A DNA stretch of 8,871 nt, from positions 1 through 8,871 of the forward strand of contig DASRJH010000268.1 of the NCBI GenBank assembly GCA_035649575.1, written 5' to 3'. How positions within the stretch are numbered: the stretch's first letter is position 1; the number at the start of each line of letters is the position of its first letter. The notes under the pieces were generated by a model. The model saw only the letters and a list, made by a program, of their open reading frames with translations. It made no database searches and had not been told where the DNA came from. This stretch comes from DASVAL01 sp035649575 (GTDB taxonomy: Bacteria > Planctomycetota > UBA1135 > UBA2386). The translations under genes were made by a program, and so were the position numbers. Shown here piece by piece: positions 1 through 6,746 of the stretch.

Positions 1-1294
1 TGGATCGGTTGCGCTGCATCTCGGCGTCGACGAACTTCCGGACCTGGCCGGCGAGGTAGAACGAACCGACGACGAGCCGCGGACCAGGCCTACGGCGCAA
101 GGCTGCAAGACCGGACGCGACGTCCGCCGCCACTTCGCTCCGCGCGCCAGCCCCGGCGAGGAACGCGGCGATCGTGGCCGGATCCTCGCTGGACGTGCCC
201 GTGAGTTCGGTGACAACGAACCTATCGGCAAGAGGCAGCAGCCGACTCAAGCCTTCCCGCCAGCGCTTGCCGGTGGCGGAGCCGAATAGCACCGCCGGCC
301 GCCGGTCCGGCCACCGCCGCCGGAGTTCGGCGGCGACCGCCCGCAGCGACTCTTCGGTGTGGGCGCCGTCGAGCACGAGCACTTCGCCGTCGGGCTCGGA
401 CCACACCTCGAACCGGCACGGCATCGACCGGCGCGGCGCCGGGTCGAGCACCAGTGCCCGGTTCGGCAGCAGGTGCGCGAAGGCGGCGGCGGAGAGCGCG
501 AGCGCCGGCAGTTCGAACGCCGCGGCGTCGGGCAGCGCGAACGGCAACTCGCGGCCGTCGGGCAGCCACAACCGGCCGCGCGCGCCGGCCGGCGACCACA
601 CGACGTCGCGCAGTCCGAAGTGCTCGCCGAGCGCGAACAGCCGCGCGCCGACCGCGGCCGCGTGCGCGCGGATCACGGCCAGCGCCTCGCCCGTCGTGCC
701 GGTGAAGCCGACGCCGCCGGGGCGGATCACGGGCGCCTTTTCGCCGGCGATCGCGGCGATCGTGTCGCCGAGCACGTCCGTGTGTTCGAGCTCGATCGTG
801 GTGACGATGCTCGCGTCGACCGGCAGCGCCGTCGTCGCGTCGAAGCGTCCGCCGAGCCCGACCTCCCAGATCGCGAGATCGACGCGTGCTTTGGCGAAGT
901 GCTCGGCGGCGGCGAGCGTCATCGCCTCGAAGAAGGTCGGCGCGCGCTCCCCGGGCACCGCGAGCAGTTCGCGCAGGATGCGCTCGAGCACCGCGATCTC
1001 GATGTCGGCGCCACCGACGCGGATGCGCTCGCACAACGTCGTCACGTGCGGTGAGCTGTAGACGCCGGCGCGGCCGCCGCTCGCTTGCACGAGACCAGCG
1101 AGCGCCGCACACGTCGTGCCCTTGCCCTTGCTGCCGCCGACCTGCACCGCGGGTCGCGGCGCGGATATCGCGCCCGGCCGCGCGAGCAGGCGCTGCATCG
1201 TCGCGAGGTCCCACAGCCGCCGATCGGGCCGCGTGCGCTCGTAGTTGACGAGCTGCGACAGCAGCGGGGAGAGGCGTTCGGCAGCAGGATCCAA
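1..1294 (-). CDS. folC: Bifunctional folylpolyglutamate synthase / dihydrofolate synthase, C-terminus cut by window edge
   Basis: Cytoplasmic Mur-ligase-family enzyme that adds glutamate to folates (and to dihydropteroate in bifunctional members) using ATP. Counting from the TTG at 1294: P-loop VGGSKGKGTT at 52-61, YSSPH at 79-83 followed by ERIR at 89-92, TFFEAMTLAA at 120-129, EVGLGGRFDAT at 144-154, then ELEHTDVLGDT and EKAPVIRPG. A C-terminal ligase domain carries the LDGAHTEES motif (usually DGAHNP) and ends with VVGSFYLAGQVRKF close to the edge, so only a few residues are probably missing of about 435. The stop lies outside the window. The start is uncertain: TTG 1294 puts 16 residues before NYER, which fits relatives as I recall them but has no good ribosome site. 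GTG 1342 has GGGGAG five bases upstream, but the extra 16 residues are Arg-rich with atypical codons. It is divergent from the esterase gene. FolC identity is secure; bifunctionality is assumed. Confidence 0.93.
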   Translation of the reverse strand, partial: MDPAAERLSPLLSQLVNYERTRPDRRLWDLATMQRLLARPGAISAPRPAVQVGGSKGKGTTCAALAGLVQASGGRAGVYSSPHVTTLCERIRVGGADIEIAVLERILRELLAVPGERAPTFFEAMTLAAAEHFAKARVDLAIWEVGLGGRFDATTALPVDASIVTTIELEHTDVLGDTIAAIAGEKAPVIRPGGVGFTGTTGEALAVIRAHAAAVGARLFALGEHFGLRDVVWSPAGARGRLWLPDGRELPFALPDAAAFELPALALSAAAFAHLLPNRALVLDPAPRRSMPCRFEVWSEPDGEVLVLDGAHTEESLRAVAAELRRRWPDRRPAVLFGSATGKRWREGLSRLLPLADRFVVTELTGTSSEDPATIAAFLAGAGARSEVAADVASGLAALRRRPGPRLVVGSFYLAGQVRKFVDAEMQRNRS

Positions 1295-1371
1295 GCAGTT
1301 TTTCGACCGCCCCCTGGGCGATCGCCTCCACAACCGCAACACTACCGCTCCCCAAGTCCGAGAGGTATCGC
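1295..1371. promoter_or_regulatory. Compact divergent intergenic region between folC and the esterase gene
   Basis: Only about 77 bp (29 bp if folC starts at GTG 1342) separate two divergently read starts, so promoters for both must lie here or inside the neighbouring coding ends. The plus-strand esterase has a good ribosome site, GAGAGG at 1360-1365, six bases before its ATG. On the minus strand GGGGAG at 1353-1348 precedes a possible GTG start for folC. I see no convincing -35/-10 pair. Confidence 0.4.
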
Positions 1372-2394
1372 ATGCGCGCCCGTCTCCTGTTCGTCGTCCT
1401 CCCGCTCGCGGCTGCCGCCACGCTCGCGGCGCAGAATCCCGACCGGCAACGCTCCGACCGCGGCAGAGGACAGGTCCCGGAGCTGAAGAACTTCACGTTC
1501 GAGGAGAAGTCCCTCCAGAGCACCGCGGTTGGCCACCCTGTACCGTTCGGCCTCTTCTTGCCGAAGGGCTACGACGACGCAGCGAACAAGGACACCAAGT
1601 GGCCGCTCGTCATCTGGCTGCACGGGCTGTGGGAAGACCACATGCGCTTCCCCACGCGCGGCGGCGCTGTAGAACTCGACAAGGCAGTCAGCGACGGCAA
1701 ACTGCCACCGTGCGTGTTTGTCACGGCCAATGGTGGCCGCACGGCGATGTACGTGAACCGCAAGGAGGAGCGCTGGGAGGACCTCATCACCGAGGACCTG
1801 CTCACGCACCTGACCAAGAACTACCGCGTCAGCGAAGGGCGCGAGCAGAGGGCACTCATGGGTGTCAGCCTCGGCGGCATGGCCGCGCTGCGCATCGCGA
1901 TGACCAAGCCCGACCTGTTCGGCGCCGTCGGCGCCCACAGCTCAGCCGTGTTCGCCGAAGACCCCGAGCAGCTGCCGGAACGCGTCAAGAGCATGGCCGG
2001 CCGGCTCGGACTCGAGGAAGTGTTCGGCAATCCGATCCAGAAGGAACCATGGCAGAAGGCCAATCCGCTGTGCATCGCGGCGACGCTGGATCCGAAGAGC
2101 CTGCACCGCCTGCGCATCTACTTCGACGCGGGCACCGCCGATCAGCACGGCTTTGCCGCCGGCAACAAGCTGCTCGACGAAGCCCTGACCAAGAAGGGCA
2201 TCGAGCATACGTGGCGCCTCATCGAGGGGGGCGGCCACTCGTGGGGTGCCGGCTTCCAGGACCAGACGCTGCCGTACTCGTTCGCCGTCGTCGGGCAGAT
2301 GTTCGCGGAAAAGGATGGCAAGTCTGGCAAGGAAGCCGCGAGCGACAAGGGCGATGCCAAGGGCGACAAGGAGCCGAAGAAGAGTCCGCGTTGA
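1372..2394 (+). CDS. Secreted alpha/beta-hydrolase, putative esterase (esterase D / feruloyl-esterase-like family)
   Basis: Probable exported serine hydrolase cleaving ester bonds; substrate unknown. The first 20 residues look like a signal peptide (Arg2 and Arg4, a hydrophobic LLFVVLPLAAAATLAA core, cleavage likely before Gln21). The hydrolase fold follows: YDDAANKDTKWPLVIWLHG (oxyanion-side strand, His84-Gly85), nucleophile elbow GVSLGG with Ser166, the acid probably Asp257 in GTADQHG, and His289 in GGGHSW. The spacing and the GGGHSW end are typical of the putative-esterase family (PF00756-like). The last 25 or so residues form a Lys/Asp/Gly/Ser-rich tail after the fold ends. The start has a good ribosome site. 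At 340 residues it is normal for the family plus the tail. It is the first of four plus-strand genes but stands 152 bp from the next, so joint transcription is uncertain. Class is secure; exact substrate is not. Confidence 0.9.
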   Translation: MRARLLFVVLPLAAAATLAAQNPDRQRSDRGRGQVPELKNFTFEEKSLQSTAVGHPVPFGLFLPKGYDDAANKDTKWPLVIWLHGLWEDHMRFPTRGGAVELDKAVSDGKLPPCVFVTANGGRTAMYVNRKEERWEDLITEDLLTHLTKNYRVSEGREQRALMGVSLGGMAALRIAMTKPDLFGAVGAHSSAVFAEDPEQLPERVKSMAGRLGLEEVFGNPIQKEPWQKANPLCIAATLDPKSLHRLRIYFDAGTADQHGFAAGNKLLDEALTKKGIEHTWRLIEGGGHSWGAGFQDQTLPYSFAVVGQMFAEKDGKSGKEAASDKGDAKGDKEPKKSPR

Positions 2395-2423
2395 AGAATC
2401 CTCGAGGGTCTCGCGTCACGGGA

Positions 2424-2444
2424 CGGCCGAGATAATTCCGGCCG
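2424..2444 (+). terminator. Hairpin downstream of the esterase gene, possible weak terminator
   Basis: Perfect 6-bp inverted repeat CGGCCG...CGGCCG around an AT-rich 9-base loop, beginning 29 bases after the esterase stop. There is no U-run after it, so factor-independent termination is doubtful. The rest of 2395-2546 holds no gene or clear promoter that I can see. Confidence 0.25.
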
Positions 2445-2546
2445 GCACGCGGGCTGCATGCGCATCCCGGCCGATGTACTGGACTAGGACAGGCATCTGC
2501 TGCGCCAGACCACCCGGCCCGGTGCAGCCGGTAGCCGACTTCTGGC

Positions 2547-2972
2547 ATGTTCCGCCTCGAGCATCAGGTGCGGGTCTTCGTGTTCTCGGTCCTCGACCGG
2601 CGCGTCGAGTACCTGCTGCTGCGGCACAAGCCGCGCCAGGAATGGCCTCTCGGTCCCATCGTCGGCCCTGTGATCCCCGGTGAGAAGCTCGAGGATGCCA
2701 TCCACCGCGAAGTCAAGGCCGGGACAGGGCTGTTGCGACCCGTGCATCTGATCGAGTTGCTGCAACCCCAGAAGGAGCTGTTCGGCGATATGGGCGTCGT
2801 CGAGTGGCCCTACGCGTGGCAGGCCGGCACGCCCAGTGAACCCGTGCAGCGGCTGACTCCGGGCCCCATGATCGGCGAAGTCCAGTGGCTGCCGTTCGAG
2901 GCAGCTTTCCAGATCCTGGAGCTCCCGGCCGACCGGGAGGCCCTGGTGCGACTGCAGCTGGGCCTGCAATAA
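2547..2972 (+). CDS. Nudix-fold protein with degenerate Nudix box
   Basis: Single-domain protein of 141 residues, the normal size for a Nudix hydrolase (enzymes that cleave nucleoside diphosphates linked to another moiety with Mg2+). The N-terminal strand and EYLLLRHKP (21-29) match the opening Nudix strands. The box G-x5-E-x7-R-E-U-x-E-E-x-G-U aligns as G40, E46, R54, E55, V56, then Ala58 and Gly59 where the two metal-binding glutamates belong, then T60, G61, L62. Activity may therefore be lost or changed. The end (VQWLPFEAAFQIL...) fits the usual closing strand and helix. ATG 2547 is the first possible start: an in-frame TAG lies 12 bases upstream, and there is no clear ribosome site. Neighbours (esterase, AhpD-like) give no functional clue. 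Fold assignment is good; a catalytic role is doubtful. Confidence 0.82.
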   Translation: MFRLEHQVRVFVFSVLDRRVEYLLLRHKPRQEWPLGPIVGPVIPGEKLEDAIHREVKAGTGLLRPVHLIELLQPQKELFGDMGVVEWPYAWQAGTPSEPVQRLTPGPMIGEVQWLPFEAAFQILELPADREALVRLQLGLQ

Positions 2973-2994
2973 TCCGCAGCCTTTTCGGGTGTCG

Positions 2995-3009
2995 GGCCGT
3001 ATATCGGCC
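2995..3009 (+). terminator. Small hairpin between the Nudix-like and AhpD-like genes
   Basis: GGCCG-TATAT-CGGCC, a perfect 5-bp stem with a 5-base AT loop, starts 22 bases after the Nudix-like stop and is followed by the weakly T-rich GCTTCGTTTGG. It could be a weak terminator or just a palindromic site. The remaining bases up to 3062 show no convincing promoter. Confidence 0.25.
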
Positions 3010-3062
3010 GCTTCGTTTGGCGCCCGAACCGCCTCGACGCCGAGCCCCTCCGCAGAGCCCCC

Positions 3063-3440
3063 ATGAGCGACGATTCGAACAACAACCTTGCCGGTGAACT
3101 GTTGGCCGACGGCCGCGTCCCGAGCTCGGCCATGCGCAGCTACGCCCTGCTGACACCGGACCTGAAGAGCCTCTACATGGGCTTCTACAAGGCGACCTAC
3201 GGCAAGTCGAAGATCGACCTCAAGACCAAGGAATTCATCGCGATCGCCGCCTCGCTGACGTCCGGTTGCAAGGGCTGCCTCGAGGGTCACCTCAAGAAGG
3301 CCAAGAAGGAGGGCGCGACGAGCGACGAGATCGCCGAGGTCATTGCGATCACGCTCGGCGTGAACGCCGCCACCATCGTCGACCGCTCGGACATCGCCAA
3401 CTTCAACCTCGGCGGCCTCTACGACCGCCCCGAGAACTGA
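3063..3440 (+). CDS. AhpD-like / carboxymuconolactone-decarboxylase-family protein with CxxC active site
   Basis: Small all-helical protein of 125 residues. Families with this fold include AhpD, which reduces peroxides through a Cys pair fed by a thiol carrier. The motif here is E57-x11-C69-x2-C72-x3-H76, the same spacing as Glu118, Cys130, Cys133 and His137 of mycobacterial AhpD, set in the typical context KEFIAIAASLTSGCKGC. After it come a Lys-rich helix and the usual DEIAEVIAITLGVNAAT segment. No signal peptide, so cytoplasmic. ATG 3063 has only a weak ribosome site. A thiol-dependent antioxidant role is likely from the motif; the reductase partner is not nearby and the actual substrate is unknown. 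Confidence 0.9.
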   Translation: MSDDSNNNLAGELLADGRVPSSAMRSYALLTPDLKSLYMGFYKATYGKSKIDLKTKEFIAIAASLTSGCKGCLEGHLKKAKKEGATSDEIAEVIAITLGVNAATIVDRSDIANFNLGGLYDRPEN

Positions 3441-3543
3441 CGCGGCACCTGCAGCCGCCAGCCAGGGGCGCAGCGTTGCAACTCGGGCAAACCGGTCCTC
3501 GGCCAGCCCCGTTATCCCCAGCCCCTGTATCCTCGGTGTGCTG

Positions 3544-4908
3544 ATGTCCGCCCCCACTCGTGCCTGGCTGCTGCCATCCGTTCCACGAGCCATCCGGTTT
3601 GCGTTCCTGGGCGTATGCGCCGCCGTGCTGGCCTACGCCACGCTGGTCTGGCAGCCGTCGGCGCCGCCGGCAGTCGAGGCCGCGTCGCCGGTGGAATCCA
3701 CGGTCGCGGTGCCGAAGGTCGATGCGAAGATCCTGGCCGGTGCCTCGGACGCCACGCGCGAACAACGACTGTTGCTCGAGGCGGAGCCGCTGCGCCACCT
3801 GCTGACGCTCGCGATCGACGTGGGCCCGACCGTCGCCGCGGCGCTGGGCATGCCCGAGCAACCTCTGGCAGTGAGCGAACTGCGCGAGAGCACGAACGCG
3901 CTGCGCGGTCGATGGCTCTTCTACGAGGGTGTGCTCGAGGATCTCACGGGGCCACGCGAGGGCCACCCCATCCGCGGCTATGCGATCTACGAAGCGACCA
4001 TCGGACTGCCGGACGGGGACCGCGTGATGGCAACTTTCTCGCTGCCGCCCGACAGCGCGATCCAGCGCGGCTCGTGGGTGCGCATCGAGGGGTTCTTCCT
4101 CAAGCTGCGCGACACGACCTACGGGCAGCCCAGCTCGAAGGCCCCCCTGCTGGTGGGCCGCGAGATCCAGCGCGACTACGAAGACTGGGGCCCCGTGCTG
4201 CGGCTCGACCCTGCGATCCTGGACAAGGTCGAGGATTCGAGCTTCCAGCCCGGAGACAAGACGTGGCACACGATCGAAGAAGACCAGACCGAAGCCCTGT
4301 GGCACCTCGGCGCCTTCGTTCGCGACACGAGCAGCCAGCGTACGCTCGCGGACTGGCGCCGCATCGACGCGCTCAACGCCAACGACACCCACCGCGCACT
4401 CGTCGACAACAGGGTCGCGCGCGGCTCCCCGATGCGCGTCTTCGGCACGTTGATCCGGCGCTCCACGGTCACCGCACCGTCCAACCCGGCCGGTATCAAA
4501 TCCTGGACCGTGGTCTGGGTGCAGGTGCGCGAGTTCGGTGGCCGACTGGTCCCGATCTGGGTGCCCAAGCGCGTGCGAGATCTTCCGCTGCGGGCCCAAC
4601 TCGAGGTCCGCGGCTTCTACTACCGATGGTTCGCCTACGAGGCTCAGAACGGCGACCGCCATCGCGTTCCGCTGTTCGTCGCGGCCGACCTCGATCTCTA
4701 CCAACTCGACGTCGACAAGACGATGCGGCAGCTCGGCATCTGGCTCGCTCTCGCGGCGACGTCGATGGTCGTCGTGTTCTGGTGGCTGCAGCGGCGAGCG
4801 GTCAGACAGTCGCTGGCACACTCCCACGACCTGGACGCCCGCCGCCGCCGCTGTCGAGAGCGTGCCGCGGCCGGCACATCATCGGGCGGCCCCGCGTCGT
4901 CTCCGTGA
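3544..4908 (+). CDS. Unrecognised membrane protein with two tandem similar extracytoplasmic domains
   Basis: I recognise no named family. The protein is 454 residues with an N-terminal membrane helix (about 17-36), a long non-cytoplasmic-looking middle, a second helix (about 397-415, LGIWLALAATSMVVVFWWL) and a short Arg-rich tail. The middle holds two segments that resemble each other: about 120-208 and 294-385. Each runs from a short strand ending in a Gly-containing turn, through a long hairpin and a GxxVPI/DGDRV-like strand, to an xVRIEGFF or xVRGFYY strand and a final PLLVGREI or PLFVAADL strand, suggesting duplicated small beta-barrel (OB-like) domains. GTG 3538 is also in frame, but ATG 3544 is preferred. 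It ends 7 bp from the convergent stop at 4916. Reality as a gene is supported by strong third-position GC bias and consistent topology; function unknown. Confidence 0.8.
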   Translation: MSAPTRAWLLPSVPRAIRFAFLGVCAAVLAYATLVWQPSAPPAVEAASPVESTVAVPKVDAKILAGASDATREQRLLLEAEPLRHLLTLAIDVGPTVAAALGMPEQPLAVSELRESTNALRGRWLFYEGVLEDLTGPREGHPIRGYAIYEATIGLPDGDRVMATFSLPPDSAIQRGSWVRIEGFFLKLRDTTYGQPSSKAPLLVGREIQRDYEDWGPVLRLDPAILDKVEDSSFQPGDKTWHTIEEDQTEALWHLGAFVRDTSSQRTLADWRRIDALNANDTHRALVDNRVARGSPMRVFGTLIRRSTVTAPSNPAGIKSWTVVWVQVREFGGRLVPIWVPKRVRDLPLRAQLEVRGFYYRWFAYEAQNGDRHRVPLFVAADLDLYQLDVDKTMRQLGIWLALAATSMVVVFWWLQRRAVRQSLAHSHDLDARRRRCRERAAAGTSSGGPASSP

Positions 4909-4915
4909 CGGCGCA

Positions 4916-5551
4916 TTACGCCTTCTTGACCGTGGCTGCCCCGAGCGCGGCCATGCCGCCGCCGAGCAGGATCGTGAACGGCAACCAGAAGCCAACCTGG
5001 GCGAGCGTCAGGTGCAAGAGCTTCTCCTCGGCACTCATGCTGCCCGGCATCCCGGGCAGCATCTTGCCGTAGTGGGTCTGCCAGCCCCTGTTGATGTCCA
5101 GATACTGCACGACAAGCACGGGCACTCGCGCCAGCAACCCATAGTAGAGGAACGTCATGAAGGCTCGCGGCCATGCGAGCAGACCCAACAGAGCCACGAT
5201 GGGTCCGGCGTAGTACACGTACTGCACTTTCTCGCGCAGACTCTCGTCCTTGAGCTGGTTGCCGCAGTAGACCACGGCGAAGAAGAGCCCCACTGCCGCG
5301 AACATCGGCACGAAGAAGCTCGTCACGAATGGCGGCGTGGTGCCCTTGGCCAGACGGCGGCCGAACAAGATCCCGAAGACCGGAACGAGCCAGATGATGC
5401 CGAACCAGGATCTGCCTCCGGCTTCGGCACTGAACATGCTCGCGTCCCAACCCTTCCACTCGCCCACCAGCCGCACGAGCGTGACGACGAGTGTGACGAT
5501 CCCCGCGATCAGAAGTAGACCCCCTATCGGAGGCTTCTTGCTTAGGTCCAT
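4916..5551 (-). CDS. Unrecognised six-helix membrane protein
   Basis: A 211-residue polytopic inner-membrane protein whose family I do not recognise. Likely helices lie near residues 9-29, 48-66, 74-96, 110-128, 131-150 and 183-205. Between the last two is a loop with GWQTHYGKMLPGMPGSMSAEE. A positively charged KK at 5-6 and RR at 65-66 favour a cytoplasmic N-terminus. ATG 5551 was chosen because MDLSKKPP leads straight into the first helix; AAGGGA lies ten bases upstream. A TTG at 5623 would add 24 residues without obvious protein character. It is last in the minus-strand cluster, 79 bp after the small interrupted gene, and its stop faces the stop of the plus-strand membrane protein with a 7-bp gap. 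A small transporter or anchor subunit for its upstream neighbours is possible but nothing in the sequence shows it. Confidence 0.82.
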   Translation of the reverse strand: MDLSKKPPIGGLLLIAGIVTLVVTLVRLVGEWKGWDASMFSAEAGGRSWFGIIWLVPVFGILFGRRLAKGTTPPFVTSFFVPMFAAVGLFFAVVYCGNQLKDESLREKVQYVYYAGPIVALLGLLAWPRAFMTFLYYGLLARVPVLVVQYLDINRGWQTHYGKMLPGMPGSMSAEEKLLHLTLAQVGFWLPFTILLGGGMAALGAATVKKA

Positions 5552-5630
5552 CGCCGCATCGTCCCTTGCATTACCCCGGACCACAAGCAGAACGTTGGCT
5601 GACCGCGTCTCGTCTCCGCACAAACGCGCA

Positions 5631-5915
5631 TCACTTCCTCTTGCTGTCCGCTGCTGCCTTCGCGAGGGTCAACTGCATCTTGAAGTCGCGATCGACGAAG
5701 AAAGTGTTGTTCTGGCCTGCCGGCGGAAACACCAGATAGAAGAGCAGGAACGCCTTGCCGCCCCAGCGTTCGATCATCGCGTCGGAAACTGAATGACAGC
5801 GGCCGACCGCGGGCCGTCATCTCGCACCGCTGGCGTCGCCGACGAACACAACTTCGTCTGGCTTGCCTTGCGGCAGCCACGCCAGCGTTACCAAGCACAC
5901 GGCGAGGCAGGTCAT
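5631..5915 (-). pseudogene. Small secreted-protein gene interrupted by an in-frame TGA
   Basis: ATG 5915 overlaps the BtuF-like stop as ATGA, a classic coupled start. It encodes MTCLAVCLVTLAWLPQGKP, a short signal-peptide-like start, then DEVVFVGDASGAR. A TGA follows at 5819-5817. The same frame then stays open for 61 codons to TGA 5633-5631, with a clearly protein-like stretch (MIERWGGKAFLLFYLVFPP, then FFVDRDFKMQLTLAKAA). Third-position G/C by hand count is about 78 percent before the TGA, 83 percent from MIERW onward and a little lower between. Either this is one 94-codon gene with a nonsense change, two short coupled products, or a sequence with an error or compensating frameshifts: the +1 frame across the gap reads DDGPRSAAVIQFPT. 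Selenocysteine or readthrough is possible in principle, but TGA is an ordinary stop elsewhere in the window. I recognise no family. Confidence 0.5.
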
Positions 5916-6691
5916 TGGACCCGCAGTCTAGCGCGCACGCGGCCCATCGAGGCGAGGGCCCGGCGGAGGCCAGTGGCCATGCGCACGCCGTGCCAGCAGT
6001 AATCGCGCCCATCGCAGAGTTCGAGTCGCACTGCGCCGAACGCGCGTGATCTTCGCAGTTCCTCGAGTTGCCCGGCATCGAACTCCCATGGTTCGCTCGG
6101 CAACAGCACGAGGTCGATGCCCTGGGCGACGACGGATTCGAGGGACACTTCGGGATAACGACTCTCGAGGTGCGCGCACACGTTCGTGGCCCCGACGATC
6201 CGCAATACGTCGTGGATGTAAGTGTCGCGATTGATGCTCATCCAAGGCTTGCGCCAGATCGCGTAGAACACTCGCATCGGCCCTTGCCGCCGACTGATGG
6301 CAGCGTCCGCGAACTCGGCCTCGATCCGCAGCAGCCAGTGCCCGACAGCCTCGCGCAGATCCAGTCTTGCCGCGAGCGCGCGCAGGTCGGCGGCGGCCTC
6401 GATCACGGTGCGCGGCGTCTGCACGAACACCGGCACCCGACTCTGCAACCACTCGATGTCCTCGAGCCGATTCTCCTCGGCGTTGCAGAGCACGAGGTCG
6501 GGTTCGTGGCGCATGATCTGCTCGCGCGAAGGGTTCTTGGTGCCACCGACGCGCGCCACTGTTGCCAGCTGCGCGGCTGGCTCAGTGCAATAACGCGTGC
6601 AGGCGACGAGCCGGTTTGCCGCGCCGAGTTCGCATACGCTCTCCGTCGTGCTCGGCACGAGACTCACGATCCGATGCGGTGGTCGGGGCAC
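5912..6691 (-). CDS. BtuF-like helical-backbone metal-receptor (periplasmic-binding-protein fold) without signal peptide
   Basis: About 259 residues with the fold of ABC-transporter binding proteins for cobalamin and siderophores (PF01497-like). It starts RIVSLVPSTTESVCELG, the typical first strand and helix, followed by a lobe-one segment with CTRYC, GGTKNPS and PDLVLCNAEENRLEDIEWL, a long connecting helix (DLRALAARLDLREAVGHWL), then lobe two with VFYAIWRKPW, VLRIVGATNV and IDLVLLPSEPW, and ends with DGRDYCWHGVRM. From GTG 6691 there is no signal peptide or lipobox, so the product should be cytoplasmic, unlike true BtuF. No other ATG, GTG or TTG lies in frame back to the upstream gene's stop, 55 bp away. 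Its stop overlaps the next start (ATGA). Ligand unknown: corrinoid is suggested by fold and by the QueG-like neighbour, but other metal chelates are possible. Confidence 0.85.
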   Translation of the reverse strand: MPRPPHRIVSLVPSTTESVCELGAANRLVACTRYCTEPAAQLATVARVGGTKNPSREQIMRHEPDLVLCNAEENRLEDIEWLQSRVPVFVQTPRTVIEAAADLRALAARLDLREAVGHWLLRIEAEFADAAISRRQGPMRVFYAIWRKPWMSINRDTYIHDVLRIVGATNVCAHLESRYPEVSLESVVAQGIDLVLLPSEPWEFDAGQLEELRRSRAFGAVRLELCDGRDYCWHGVRMATGLRRALASMGRVRARLRVQ

Positions 6692-6746
6692 CCGTTCAGC
6701 ATGCCACGGCTGCAGTCGCGGTGCGATCTCGTCGGTCCGCCGCCTC

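Noticed and set aside
174..1061. Plus-strand frame of 295 codons opposite folC
   Set aside because: Ser/Arg/Ala-rich antisense shadow with no domain; folC on the other strand explains the region.
222..1523. Long minus-strand frame of 433 codons overlapping folC
   Set aside because: It is a shifted frame of folC: Arg/Ala-rich without motifs, while the neighbouring frame shows the P-loop and every FolC signature.
1245..2435. Plus-strand frame of 396 codons over the esterase
   Set aside because: Shifted-frame shadow rich in Arg, Gln and His; the esterase frame has a signal peptide and catalytic motifs.
2391..2436. TTGAAG and GATAAT as a promoter for the Nudix-like gene
   Set aside because: The spacing between the two boxes is about 34 bp, twice what a sigma-70-type promoter needs.
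2484..3593. Minus-strand frame of 369 codons opposite the Nudix-like and AhpD-like genes
   Set aside because: Antisense shadow across two recognisable plus-strand genes and their spacer; no family features.
3403..4827. Minus-strand frame of 474 codons opposite the two-domain membrane protein
   Set aside because: His/Arg/Asp-rich antisense shadow; the plus frame has coherent membrane helices and repeated domains.
4909..4925. Short GGCG-CATTA-CGCC hairpin at the convergent gene ends
   Set aside because: Only four base pairs and no strong T-run, and it overlaps the stop of the minus gene; too weak to call a terminator.
3615..5072. Plus-strand frame of 485 codons
   Set aside because: Runs across two convergent genes in a shifted frame and is Arg/Ala/Gly-rich with no motifs.
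5542..5820. ATG 5820 (also an ATGA overlap) opening a 92-codon minus frame ending over the start of the six-helix protein gene
   Set aside because: The coupled-looking start is tempting, but the product is Arg/Gln/Ser-rich and the alternative frame over the same bases is hydrophobic and has better third-position bias.
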